DNA of 64,000 nucleotides, taken from assembly GCF_017948485.1 (NCBI RefSeq), contig NZ_JAFFSX010000016.1:62001-126000 (forward strand), written 5' to 3'. Positions within the stretch are counted from its first letter, which is position 1. Each line of letters starts with the position of its first letter. The translations under genes were made by a program, and so were the position numbers. The stretch comes from Streptomyces sp. GESEQ-35 (lineage in GTDB: Bacteria > Actinomycetota > Actinomycetes > Streptomycetales > Streptomycetaceae). Below the pieces are notes generated by a model, which saw nothing but the letters and a program-made list of their open reading frames with translations, ran no database searches and had not been told where the DNA came from. Below are positions 19,225-26,818 of the stretch, in pieces.

Positions 19225-19776
19225 ATGACCACATGGAAGAGCACCGCGGCGAGTCTGGGCTCTGCCGCTGCCGGTCTGATGCTCGCCACGACCGGGACGA
19301 TGCTGGCCGCGCGCCGGTGGCGCCTCGAGGCGGAGCGGCTTCAGGTCAGGCGCCTGAGGCTGGAGGAGCTCGCCTCTCGGCGCAGCGCCCTGGCGCACCA
19401 GCAGCGTATGCATTGGGAGTTGCTGTCGAGGGCGATCGACGACCCTTCCCTCGCCGCTGTGATCGCCACCTATGACCCGGACATTCCGGCGGAGAGGCGG
19501 CGTCAGTACTTCTATGCCAATGCCTGGTACATCAACCTGTACCACCTCTATCGGGCAGGGATCGTCGACGACAAGGCTTTCCATGGGCATGCGCGCGAGC
19601 TCTTCCAGAATCCCCTGATGCGCGAGTACTGGGAGGCCTCGAAGGGCCAGCGCGCGACCCTGAAGCACTCGTCCGACGAGGCCCGGCTCGGGCGCATGGT
19701 CGACGGCTTGATCAAGGACCTCGACGAGGCGGACACGGACGAGTGGTGGGTGGTGGGAAACCCGCCGCCTGCCTGA
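19225..19776 (+). CDS. DUF6082 family protein with N-terminal membrane anchor
   Basis: This 183-residue protein has a hydrophobic segment near the N terminus (about 9-29, LGSAAAGLMLATTGTMLA) followed by a charged helix. The soluble part is rich in aromatic residues (RRQYFYANAWYINLYHLYRAG, LMREYWEASKGQR). It resembles the DUF6082 family common as multiple paralogues in streptomycetes; no biochemical role is established that I know of. ATG 19225 was preferred because GGGGG lies about 8 nt upstream and the frame before it is unlike protein. It is followed by other small genes in the same direction with gaps too long for a tight operon. Confidence 0.7.
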   Translation: MTTWKSTAASLGSAAAGLMLATTGTMLAARRWRLEAERLQVRRLRLEELASRRSALAHQQRMHWELLSRAIDDPSLAAVIATYDPDIPAERRRQYFYANAWYINLYHLYRAGIVDDKAFHGHARELFQNPLMREYWEASKGQRATLKHSSDEARLGRMVDGLIKDLDEADTDEWWVVGNPPPA

Positions 19777-19906
19777 TCAACCGTGTCACTGGCGGGGCCG
19801 GTCAACGCAGGGACACGAGCAGGACGACTTTGCCGTCACATTCCCAGGAACACCAGTAACGTGCTGCCGACCACCCGCCCAGAACCTCGTAAGGATCGGT
19901 AGCCCC

Positions 19907-20143
19907 TTGAAGATCGTGCGCCGCATCGGTGTGCCCCCAACTGCCCGTGGCAGCGCCTCAGGCGCCAACTGCCCGGACCTGTTCGAGCTGAGTGACGGCA
20001 ACTTTGCCGTGATCGGCACCGAGGCCACCGACACGCTTGAGCGTGAACTCCCCGCCGACGCCTCCCGCGCCGACTACGAACGCATCGTGGTCATCAGCCG
20101 CGAGACACTCATTCGCGCGAAGAGCGACATCCCCGACGCATAG
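19907..20143 (+). CDS. Small hypothetical protein
   Basis: This is a 78-residue soluble protein starting at TTG (AAGGA lies about 11 nt upstream). Features include CPDLFELSDGNFAVIGTEATD and a C-terminal ERIVVISRETLIRAK. It resembles small streptomycete proteins that I recall being encoded beside DUF397/DUF6879-type regulatory partners, but no such partner is here. Function unknown. The alternative GTG a few codons in would shorten it slightly. Confidence 0.55.
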   Translation: MKIVRRIGVPPTARGSASGANCPDLFELSDGNFAVIGTEATDTLERELPADASRADYERIVVISRETLIRAKSDIPDA

Positions 20144-20440
20144 CAGGACGTCCCGGATCCGTTCGTCCTTCGCACGGATCCGGGCACGCCGTGGATGTGC
20201 GGCAGACGGTCGTCATCTCCATGGAAGGAGTTCGATTGCGGGTCCCAACAACTCAGTTGGGTGATCCGCCGTCCCTGCGGCAGAAGAAGACAAGGTGCCG
20301 CATCCCAGTTCCCCCACTGCACGCAAGGGGAGCCCCCTTGAGTCGCGGCATCCGATGACTTTGGCGAGCGACGAGTGCCACGCAGAGGGCCCCCCGCGGT
20401 CGGCCGAACACCCCGAGAACACACAGTTCAAGGAGCAGGC
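20144..20440. other. Intergenic stretch with a possible tiny TTG-initiated frame
   Basis: A good AAGGAG (20225-20230) sits 5 nt before a TTG at 20236 that opens a 40-codon frame ending at 20358. Its product is basic and has no recognisable feature, so it may be chance or a remnant. Nothing else is visible. Confidence 0.3.
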
Positions 20441-20668
20441 ATGTCCAACCCGACGCCGCACGACGGTACCGCACAGCCGACGGGCCGACCACCGAGGAGG
20501 ATCTTCGAATTGCTTCCCGGTGTCATCGCCCTGCTGGCGGCCATCGGCATCATCCTGTTAATCGTCACAGGTCAGAGCGAATACATCGCCGAAGTGGCGG
20601 CATTCGGCGGCAGCGTCTTCCTCGGGGATGCCGCCGCCAACGTAACCATCAACGTGTTCCGCAGGTAG
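20441..20668 (+). CDS. Small membrane protein containing a TTA codon
   Basis: This is a 75-residue protein. A polar Pro-rich N terminus (1-20) precedes a strong transmembrane helix (about 23-44, LLPGVIALLAAIGIILLIV), then a second weakly hydrophobic segment (EVAAFGGSVFLGDAAANVTI). AAGGAG lies 6 nt before the ATG. Codon 40 is TTA (20558-20560), read only by the developmentally controlled bldA tRNA in streptomycetes, so translation may be limited to late growth. I do not recognise a family. Confidence 0.65.
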   Translation: MSNPTPHDGTAQPTGRPPRRIFELLPGVIALLAAIGIILLIVTGQSEYIAEVAAFGGSVFLGDAAANVTINVFRR

Positions 20669-20707
20669 CCCCTGACGCGTCAAGTTGACGGCCTTCCGAC
20701 CCTCCGT

Positions 20708-20770
20708 GGCCTGACGTGCACGGAGGGCCCGGCCTCGGCTTGGCGCCGGGCCCTCCGTACACGTCAGGCC
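20708..20770 (-). terminator. Long hairpin overlapping the end of the citrate synthase gene
   Basis: 20708-20733 pairs with 20745-20770 with one mismatch and an 11-nt loop, giving about 25 base pairs. The citrate synthase stop codon (20766-20764) lies inside the distal arm. It can serve both this gene and the convergent small gene ending at 20668. Confidence 0.8.
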
Positions 20771-21930
20771 GCCTTGGGCACCACCACAGGGGCCTCCGGC
20801 CCCACATACCGCGCCACCGGACGGATGATCTTCGAGTCCTCCGCCTGTTCCAGGATGTTGGCGCTCCAGCCCACCACCCGGGCCGCCGCGAACGTCGGCG
20901 TGAACATCTCGCGGGGCAGACCGCAGAGTTCCATGACCACGCCCGCGTAGAACTCGACGTTCGTGTGGAGTTCGCGCCCCGGCTTCAGCTCGGCGAGGAT
21001 CGCCTCGACTTGGCGCTCGACCTCGACGGCGAAGTCGACACGCGCGCCGCCGAAGCGCTGGGCGATCTCGCGGAGCATCCGGGAGCGGGGGTCCTCCGTA
21101 CGGTAGATCGGGTGCCCGAATCCCATGATGCGGTCGCCGGCGAGGACGCGCTCGCGGATCCAGGCGGCGATGCGGTCGGGCGTGCCGATGGCGTCCAGGG
21201 TGTCGAGCGCCCGGCTGGGCGCCCCGCCGTGCAGCGGGCCGGACAGTGCGCCCACGGCTCCCACGAGGCATGCGGCCACATCCGCCCCTGTTGATGTGAT
21301 GACCCGCGCCGTAAAGGTTGACGCATTGAAGCCGTGATCAATGGTTGAGATCAAGTAATGCTCGATCGCCCGGGTCCGCTGCGGGTCAGGCTCCGAACCC
21401 GTCAGCATGTAGAGGTAGTTGGCCGCGTACGAGAGGTCCTCGCGCGGCTCCACCGGCTCGAGCCCCTGCCCCAGCCGGTACAGCGCGGTCAGCAGCGTCG
21501 GTACGGCGGCGGCCGCGAGGAGGGTGTCCCGGCGCCGCCGGTCCGCGTCGATGTCGTACACCGGCCGGAAGCCCTTGACCGCCCCCAGCAGCGACAGCGC
21601 CGTACGCATCCCGGCGAGCGGGCCGGACCGCGCGCTCGCCGCCGCGATGGCGGGCAGTACCGTACGCACCTCGTCGGGCAGCCGGCGCAGGGCAGCCGTC
21701 TCGGCGGCGAACGCGGCGCCTCGCTCGGCGCCCGGAAGCTCACCGTGGACCAGGAGATGCCAGACGTCCTCGAAACTCCGGGTCTGCGCGAGCTCGACAG
21801 CGGAGTACTGGCGGTAGTGGTAGAAGCCCTCGAGCCCCCGGACGTCGCCGATCTCGGTGTCGGTCACGACGACACCCGCGAGCCCCCGGGGTACGTCGAC
21901 AAGAGTGGCTGCGGACCTGTTGACGGACAT
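20764..21930 (-). CDS. Citrate synthase (type I-like / 2-methylcitrate synthase group)
   Basis: This is a 388-residue citrate synthase condensing acetyl- or propionyl-CoA with oxaloacetate. The catalytic residues are visible: the His of GPLHGGAPS, the His of GFGHPIYRTEDPRS and the Asp-equivalent acidic residue in HTNVEFYAG (Glu here; many enzymes have Asp). The length fits the short Gram-positive form. ATG 21930 has GGGAGGAAATC upstream; the open frame to 22011 runs into the promoter region. It is divergent from the DNA-binding citrate synthase fusion and ends in a long hairpin. Whether it acts in the TCA or methylcitrate cycle cannot be told. Confidence 0.88.
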   Translation of the reverse strand: MSVNRSAATLVDVPRGLAGVVVTDTEIGDVRGLEGFYHYRQYSAVELAQTRSFEDVWHLLVHGELPGAERGAAFAAETAALRRLPDEVRTVLPAIAAASARSGPLAGMRTALSLLGAVKGFRPVYDIDADRRRRDTLLAAAAVPTLLTALYRLGQGLEPVEPREDLSYAANYLYMLTGSEPDPQRTRAIEHYLISTIDHGFNASTFTARVITSTGADVAACLVGAVGALSGPLHGGAPSRALDTLDAIGTPDRIAAWIRERVLAGDRIMGFGHPIYRTEDPRSRMLREIAQRFGGARVDFAVEVERQVEAILAELKPGRELHTNVEFYAGVVMELCGLPREMFTPTFAAARVVGWSANILEQAEDSKIIRPVARYVGPEAPVVVPKAA

Positions 21931-21965
21931 GATTTCCTCCCTGAACTTGATTTGACTGTCTACTC

Positions 21966-21995
21966 TTGACTCAACCCCTGTCAATATTGATTCAA
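21966..21995. promoter_or_regulatory. Tandem TTGANTCAA palindromes between divergent citrate synthase genes
   Basis: Two copies of TTGANTCAA (21966-21974 and 21987-21995) are centred 21 bp apart, two helical turns. On the leftward strand a TTGACA hexamer lies between them, so a bound protein could block the citrate synthase promoter. The HTH-citrate synthase fusion encoded next door is the obvious candidate ligand. Confidence 0.55.
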
Positions 21996-22040
21996 TCAAC
22001 CCAGGATCCATGGTTTCGCGATGCGGATACGGTGACCTCC

Positions 22041-23297
22041 ATGCGCGATCAAGAACCCGTCCCCAGTCGCTCTGAACGGCGGCTGAGCACCAAGGAGACC
22101 GCGGAGCTGCTGGGCGTGAAGCCCGAGACCGTGTACGCCTATGTGAGCCGCGGTCAGCTCAGCAGCCTGCGGGTGCCGGGCAGCCGGAGCAGCACCTTCG
22201 ACGCGAAGGAGGTCGAGGCGCTCGGACGGCGCAACAGACGGGCGGGGGGCGGGAGTTCGGGCTCGGGCGGCGAGCTGTCGGTGCGTACTCGCATCACGCT
22301 CATCGACACGGATCGGTACTTCTACCGAGGCGTCGACGCGACAGAGCTGGCCGCACGCCACTCCTACGAAGAAGTCGCCGAGTGGCTGTGGACCGGGCGG
22401 ATGCGCCACGGCACCGCGTTCACCGCCCCCGAGGCGTCCGTCGCCGTCGCCCGCCGCGCCGTCGCCGCTCTGCCCGAGCACACCGATCCGACCGACCGGT
22501 TGCGGGTCGCCGCGATCGCTGCCGCGACAGCGGATCCGCTGCGCTTCGACCTGTCAGAGGAGGCAGTGCTCGGCACTGCCCGCATCCTCATCCCCACGCT
22601 CGTCGCCGCTCTGCCGCCGATGCGCCCCGATCACCGCGACGAGGGCCCGCTGGCCCACCGGCTGTGGACACGGCTGAGTGGACAGCAAGCCGAAGAGGCC
22701 TCGCTGCGCGTGCTGGACACCGCGCTCGGGCTGCTCGCCGACCACGACCTGGCCGCCTCCACGCTCGCGGTGCGCGTCGCCGCCTCGGCCCGCGCGCACG
22801 CCTACGCGGCCATCTCCGCGGGCCTCGGCGTCATCGAGGGCCCCTTGCACGGCGCCGCGAGCGGACTCGCCCACCGGCTGCTGCTGGACGTGCTCGACCA
22901 GGGCGACGCCGGGCCCGTCATCGCGGACGAACTCCGTTCCGGGCGTCGTATCCCAGGACTCGGCCACCGCCTCTACGCCGGCGAGGACCCACGCGCGCGT
23001 GCGCTGTTCGCCCTCCTCGATGAGATCCCCCGGGCCGCTCCCGCTCTCGCCGCGGCCCGCGACATCGTGGCCACCACCGCCCGCCACACCCCGCTGCACG
23101 CCAACGTAGACCTGGCACTCGCCGTGTTCACCGCATCCAGCGGCATGCCCTCCACCGCGGGCGAGACGATCTTCGCGGTGGCCCGAACGGCGGGCTGGAT
23201 CGCCCACGCCCTGGAGGAGTACGGCGAGCGCCCGCTGCGTATGCGCCCGAGCGGACTCTACGAGGGGCCGAGGCCGCCTCAACCCCTACCGGAGTAG
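22041..23297 (+). CDS. Citrate synthase domain fused to an N-terminal helix-turn-helix
   Basis: This is a 418-residue protein. Residues about 13-60 form an excisionase/MerR-type helix-turn-helix (LSTKETAELLGVKPETVYAYVSRGQLSS). After a Gly/Ser-rich linker, residues about 80-405 form a citrate synthase fold. The catalytic positions look intact: GPLHGAAS, GLGHRLYAGEDPRA and HANVDLAL with the normal Asp. It could therefore be an enzyme, a transcription factor sensing CoA esters or oxaloacetate, or both. ATG 22041 was chosen because the upstream frame overlaps the palindromic operator region. It is divergent from a stand-alone citrate synthase, typical of regulator and target. Confidence 0.85.
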   Translation: MRDQEPVPSRSERRLSTKETAELLGVKPETVYAYVSRGQLSSLRVPGSRSSTFDAKEVEALGRRNRRAGGGSSGSGGELSVRTRITLIDTDRYFYRGVDATELAARHSYEEVAEWLWTGRMRHGTAFTAPEASVAVARRAVAALPEHTDPTDRLRVAAIAAATADPLRFDLSEEAVLGTARILIPTLVAALPPMRPDHRDEGPLAHRLWTRLSGQQAEEASLRVLDTALGLLADHDLAASTLAVRVAASARAHAYAAISAGLGVIEGPLHGAASGLAHRLLLDVLDQGDAGPVIADELRSGRRIPGLGHRLYAGEDPRARALFALLDEIPRAAPALAAARDIVATTARHTPLHANVDLALAVFTASSGMPSTAGETIFAVARTAGWIAHALEEYGERPLRMRPSGLYEGPRPPQPLPE

Positions 23298-23331
23298 GAG
23301 ACGACCGGGCCGGAAGTCGCCCTGGCCCAAG

Positions 23332-23350
23332 TCAGGTTAGGCTCACCTCT
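23332..23350 (+). promoter_or_regulatory. Iron box (DmdR/IdeR/DtxR-type operator)
   Basis: The 19-mer TCAGGTTAGGCTCACCTCT closely matches the DtxR-family consensus TTAGGTTAGGCTAACCTAA. It abuts the GTG start of the next gene, so iron-loaded DmdR1 would block transcription. Confidence 0.85.
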
Positions 23351-24292
23351 GTGAGTACGTGTGCAAACGTCTCTCGAGACCTCGACGAGCCCATTTCGGG
23401 AACCGCGGCGACCGCAACGACCTGGCTGCTGCTGGAACAGCCCGGTCCCTGGGGTGCCAAAGCGCTCACTTCGAGCCATCTGGATCCCGCGCTGGGCCGC
23501 GCCCTGGAGGCCGCCGCCGAGGGCACGGGCGTACGCATCGCACTCATCCGGCGCCCCGGGCGCCACGCCGACCTCGGCACCCCCACCGAGCGTCATGTGT
23601 ACGCGGCTCACACCGTGCCCGGCAACGTGTGGCTGCACAGCGCCGCCGTCCACGACCCGCAACGCCTGCTCGACCTCGACTTCGCCGCGCTCGGCAGGGG
23701 CGACCACCAGAGTTTCGGCACGGCGCTCGGCGGGCGCTCCCACACCGGTGATCCGCTCGCGCTCGTGTGCACCAACGGCAAGCGCGACCGCTGCTGCGCG
23801 CTCCTCGGCCGGCCCTTGGCGGCGGAACTCGCCGCCTCCGGGGTCGAGGGGGTCTGGGAGGTCACCCATCTGGGTGGTCACCGCTTCTCTCCGACGCTGC
23901 TCGTCCTGCCGTACGGCTACGCGTACGGCAGGGCCGAGGCACACGCGGTCAAGGAGATCCTGCACGGCGTCCAGGAGGGGCGGATCGTCGTGGAGGGGTG
24001 TCGGGGCCGCTCGGCCTGGGCGCGGCCCGCCCAGGCGGCCGAGCTCGCGGTGCGTACGGCGGCGCGTGAGTACTCCGCGGACGCTCTGACGGTCGTACGG
24101 ACGGACGGCGCGGCACCGCGCTGGGAGGTGACCGTCGCGCACGCGGACGGGCGCCACTGGCGCGTGGTCGTGGCCCAGGGCGCGTCACTGCCGCCCCGCG
24201 CGGAGAGCTGCGGCGCGTCGGTGCTCGGCTCACCCGCGCGAATGGATGTGGTGGCGGTGCGCGAGCTGACGCCGACGGCGCTCGCGAGCTGA
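23351..24292 (+). CDS. Sucrase/ferredoxin-like (Suc_Fer-like) family protein, iron-regulated
   Basis: This is a 313-residue soluble protein of the thioredoxin-fold ferredoxin-like Suc_Fer family. Key positions are CTNGKRDRCCALLGRPLA (cysteines for a [2Fe-2S]-type site) and THLGGHRFSPTLLVLPYG. Related proteins have been linked to ferric-siderophore handling. The iron box directly upstream supports a role in iron acquisition or iron release from siderophores. GTG 23351 gives no leader room and no ribosome-binding site, so the mRNA may be leaderless or the start may lie slightly downstream. No siderophore transporter is adjacent. Confidence 0.85.
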   Translation: MSTCANVSRDLDEPISGTAATATTWLLLEQPGPWGAKALTSSHLDPALGRALEAAAEGTGVRIALIRRPGRHADLGTPTERHVYAAHTVPGNVWLHSAAVHDPQRLLDLDFAALGRGDHQSFGTALGGRSHTGDPLALVCTNGKRDRCCALLGRPLAAELAASGVEGVWEVTHLGGHRFSPTLLVLPYGYAYGRAEAHAVKEILHGVQEGRIVVEGCRGRSAWARPAQAAELAVRTAAREYSADALTVVRTDGAAPRWEVTVAHADGRHWRVVVAQGASLPPRAESCGASVLGSPARMDVVAVRELTPTALAS

Positions 24293-24374
24293 CCCGCGCC
24301 ACCGCCTGTCCATGCGTTGATCAAGAGATCCATGCCACACCCCTACGGCTGCCGCGGCGCGCCCGCGTAACGTC

Positions 24375-26057
24375 ATGGATATGAGCTCCACTCCTCCCGC
24401 ACGCCGTCTGCGGCTCGGTCTGCCGCGCCGGGTGTTCTCGCAGGTGCTGCTGATGCAGGTGGCGATCGCCGCGGGCGTCGCGGTACTCGCGACCGGGCTG
24501 TTCCTCGCACCGCTCAGCGACCAGCTGGACGACCAGGCGATGCGTCGGGCGCTCTCGATCGCGCAGACCACCGCGGCCCAGCCGCAGCTCGCCGAGGACG
24601 TCGAGAACACTCCTGCGACGGCCGGCGGGCCGGTCCAGCAGGAGGCGGAGAAGATCCGCAAGGCCACCAAGGCCGAGTACATCGTGGTGATGGACACGCG
24701 GGGCGTGCGCTGGTCGCACACCGAGCCGACGGAGATCGGCAGGCATGTCTCGACCGACCCCAGCGACGCGCTCGCCGGCCAGGAGGTCATGGAGATCGAC
24801 GAGGGCACCCTGGGCCGCTCCGCGCGCGGCAAGGTGCCGCTGCGCGACAACGACGGGGAGATCGTCGGCGCGGTCTCGGTCGGTATCGCGTACGACAGCG
24901 TCCGGGCCCTGCTGATCCACGCGATCCCGGAGCTGCTGGCGTATGCGGGCGGAGCCCTGGCCGTCGGCGCGCTGGCGGCCTGGTTCATCTCCCGGCGGGT
25001 CCAGCGGCAGACCCGGGACCTGGCCTTCTCCGACATCTCCGGACTGCTCGCGGAGCGTGAGGCGATGCTGCACGGCATCCGGGAGGGTGTCGTCGCCCTG
25101 GACCGCGCGGGACGTGTCCGTCTCCTCAACGACGAGGCGCAGCGCCTGCTGGGCATCGGCGAGGAGGCCGTCGGCCGCTCTCCCGACGAGGCGCTCGGCG
25201 AGGGGCGTACGGCTGATGTCCTGGCCGGACGGGTGACGGGCACCGATCTGCTCACGGTACGCGGCCAGCGCGTCCTGATCGCCAACCGGATGCCCACCGA
25301 CGACGGCGGCGCCGTCGCCACCCTGCGCGACCGTACCGAGCTGGAGCAGCTGGGCCGGGAACTCGACTCGACGCGCGGTCTGATCGACGCCCTGCGCGCC
25401 CAGGACCACGAGCACGCCAATCGCATGCACACGCTCCTCGGGCTGCTCGAACTGGAGATGTACGACGACGCCGTGGACTTCGTGGGAGAGGTGGTCGGCG
25501 ACCACCGGGCGACGTCGGAACAGGTCACGGAGAAGATCGAGGACCCCCTGCTCGCCGCGCTGCTGGTCGGCAAGGCGACCGTCGCCGCGGAGCGCGCCGT
25601 CGCCCTGCGAATATCGGACCGTACGAGGCTCCCGGACCGCCTGGTCGATCCCCGCGGGCTCGTCACGGTCGTCGGCAACCTGGTCGACAACGCTCTCGAC
25701 GCCGTCGCCGGCACGATGCACGCGCGCGTGGAGGTCGAATTGCGCGCCGAGGGGCGGACCGTCGTCCTCAGGGTGCGCGACACCGGGCCCGGAATCCCGG
25801 CCGCGCAGCGGGAGTTGGTCTTCACCGAGGGGTGGTCCACCAAGAAGCCGCCGGCGCACGGCAAGCGCGGGATCGGACTGTCCCTGGTGCGCAGGCTGGC
25901 CGAGCGGCAGGGTGGCAGCGCGACCGTCGGCGAGGCGCACGGCGGGGGCGCGGAGTTCACCGTCATCCTGCCGGAGGCGCTGGCCGAGCCGGACCTGGAA
26001 CCGGCCCTCGCGGTCCCGTCGGCGCCGGAGAGCGTCGCCAAGGAGGAGTCGCGATGA
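24375..26057 (+). CDS. Sensor histidine kinase, CitA/DcuS family
   Basis: This is a 560-residue membrane kinase. TM1 (about 25-47) is followed by an extracytoplasmic PAS/Cache-like sensor (about 48-178), TM2 (about 182-206), a cytoplasmic PAS (about 225-330) and the kinase core. The phospho-accepting histidine lies in AQDHEHANRMHTL (SPOB-type). The ATPase boxes are NLVDNALDAV, DTGPGIP and GKRGIGLSLV. CitA/DcuS relatives sense di- or tricarboxylates. The stop overlaps the response regulator start (ATGA). A convergent acetate-type symporter operon is adjacent and a plausible target. The start may be this ATG or the one two codons later. Confidence 0.92.
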   Translation: MDMSSTPPARRLRLGLPRRVFSQVLLMQVAIAAGVAVLATGLFLAPLSDQLDDQAMRRALSIAQTTAAQPQLAEDVENTPATAGGPVQQEAEKIRKATKAEYIVVMDTRGVRWSHTEPTEIGRHVSTDPSDALAGQEVMEIDEGTLGRSARGKVPLRDNDGEIVGAVSVGIAYDSVRALLIHAIPELLAYAGGALAVGALAAWFISRRVQRQTRDLAFSDISGLLAEREAMLHGIREGVVALDRAGRVRLLNDEAQRLLGIGEEAVGRSPDEALGEGRTADVLAGRVTGTDLLTVRGQRVLIANRMPTDDGGAVATLRDRTELEQLGRELDSTRGLIDALRAQDHEHANRMHTLLGLLELEMYDDAVDFVGEVVGDHRATSEQVTEKIEDPLLAALLVGKATVAAERAVALRISDRTRLPDRLVDPRGLVTVVGNLVDNALDAVAGTMHARVEVELRAEGRTVVLRVRDTGPGIPAAQRELVFTEGWSTKKPPAHGKRGIGLSLVRRLAERQGGSATVGEAHGGGAEFTVILPEALAEPDLEPALAVPSAPESVAKEESR

Positions 26058-26734
26058 TCGAGGTCCTGGTCGTGGACGACGACATCCGGGTCGCCCGGGT
26101 GAACGCCGCCTACGTCGAGAAGGTGCCGGGCTTCCATGTGGCCGGCGAGGCGCACAGCGCGGAGGAGGCGCTGCGCCAGGTCGAGTTGCTGCCTCGGCTG
26201 GACCTCGTCCTCCTGGACCACTATCTGCCCGACGAGACGGGTCTTGCGGTCGTGCAGGAGATGCGCCGCCGTGGCCATCAGACCGACGTGATCATGGTGA
26301 CGGCGGCTCGGGACGTGACGACCGTACAGGCGGCGATGCGGCATGGCGCGCTCCAGTACCTGGTCAAGCCGTTCGCCTTCGCGGGGCTGCGGGCCAAGCT
26401 GGAGGCGTATGCGGAGCTGCGCCGCACCCTCGACGGCGGCGGCGAGGCAGAGCAGGCCGAGGTGGACCGTATCTTCGGCGCGCTGTCGGCGCCGTCGGAG
26501 CCCGACCTGCCCAAAGGGCACTCCCCCACCACCGCGGAGCTCGTCCGCCGGTCCCTGATGAACGCCGACGGCCCGCTGTCGGCCCAGGAGATCGCCGAGC
26601 GGACCGGGGTGAGCCGGCAGACCGCCCAGCGCTATCTGAAGCTTCTGGAGCGCACCGGACGGGCTCGCCTCACCCTCAAGTACGGCGACGCGGGCCGCCC
26701 GGAACACCGTTACGTGTGGGCGACCCGCGCCTGA
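26054..26734 (+). CDS. Response regulator, CitB/DcuR family
   Basis: This is a 226-residue partner of the overlapping kinase. The receiver domain (1-120) has acidic residues DDD at 9-11, the phospho-acceptor Asp in LVLLDHYLPD, a conserved Thr in MVTAARD and Lys in YLVKPF. The C-terminal winged HTH (about 155-220) contains LSAQEIAERTGVSRQTAQRYLKLLERTG, the DcuR-type output. It should control organic-acid uptake or metabolism; the nearest candidate is the symporter operon on the opposite strand. Confidence 0.92.
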   Translation: MIEVLVVDDDIRVARVNAAYVEKVPGFHVAGEAHSAEEALRQVELLPRLDLVLLDHYLPDETGLAVVQEMRRRGHQTDVIMVTAARDVTTVQAAMRHGALQYLVKPFAFAGLRAKLEAYAELRRTLDGGGEAEQAEVDRIFGALSAPSEPDLPKGHSPTTAELVRRSLMNADGPLSAQEIAERTGVSRQTAQRYLKLLERTGRARLTLKYGDAGRPEHRYVWATRA

Positions 26735-26818
26735 GGACACGGCCCGGGTGGGGGCGGGGGAAGGGACCGTGCCGCCTTTTCATACGGATGCAGGGCGCCC
26801 TCGTCTCCGCCGCCCCGC

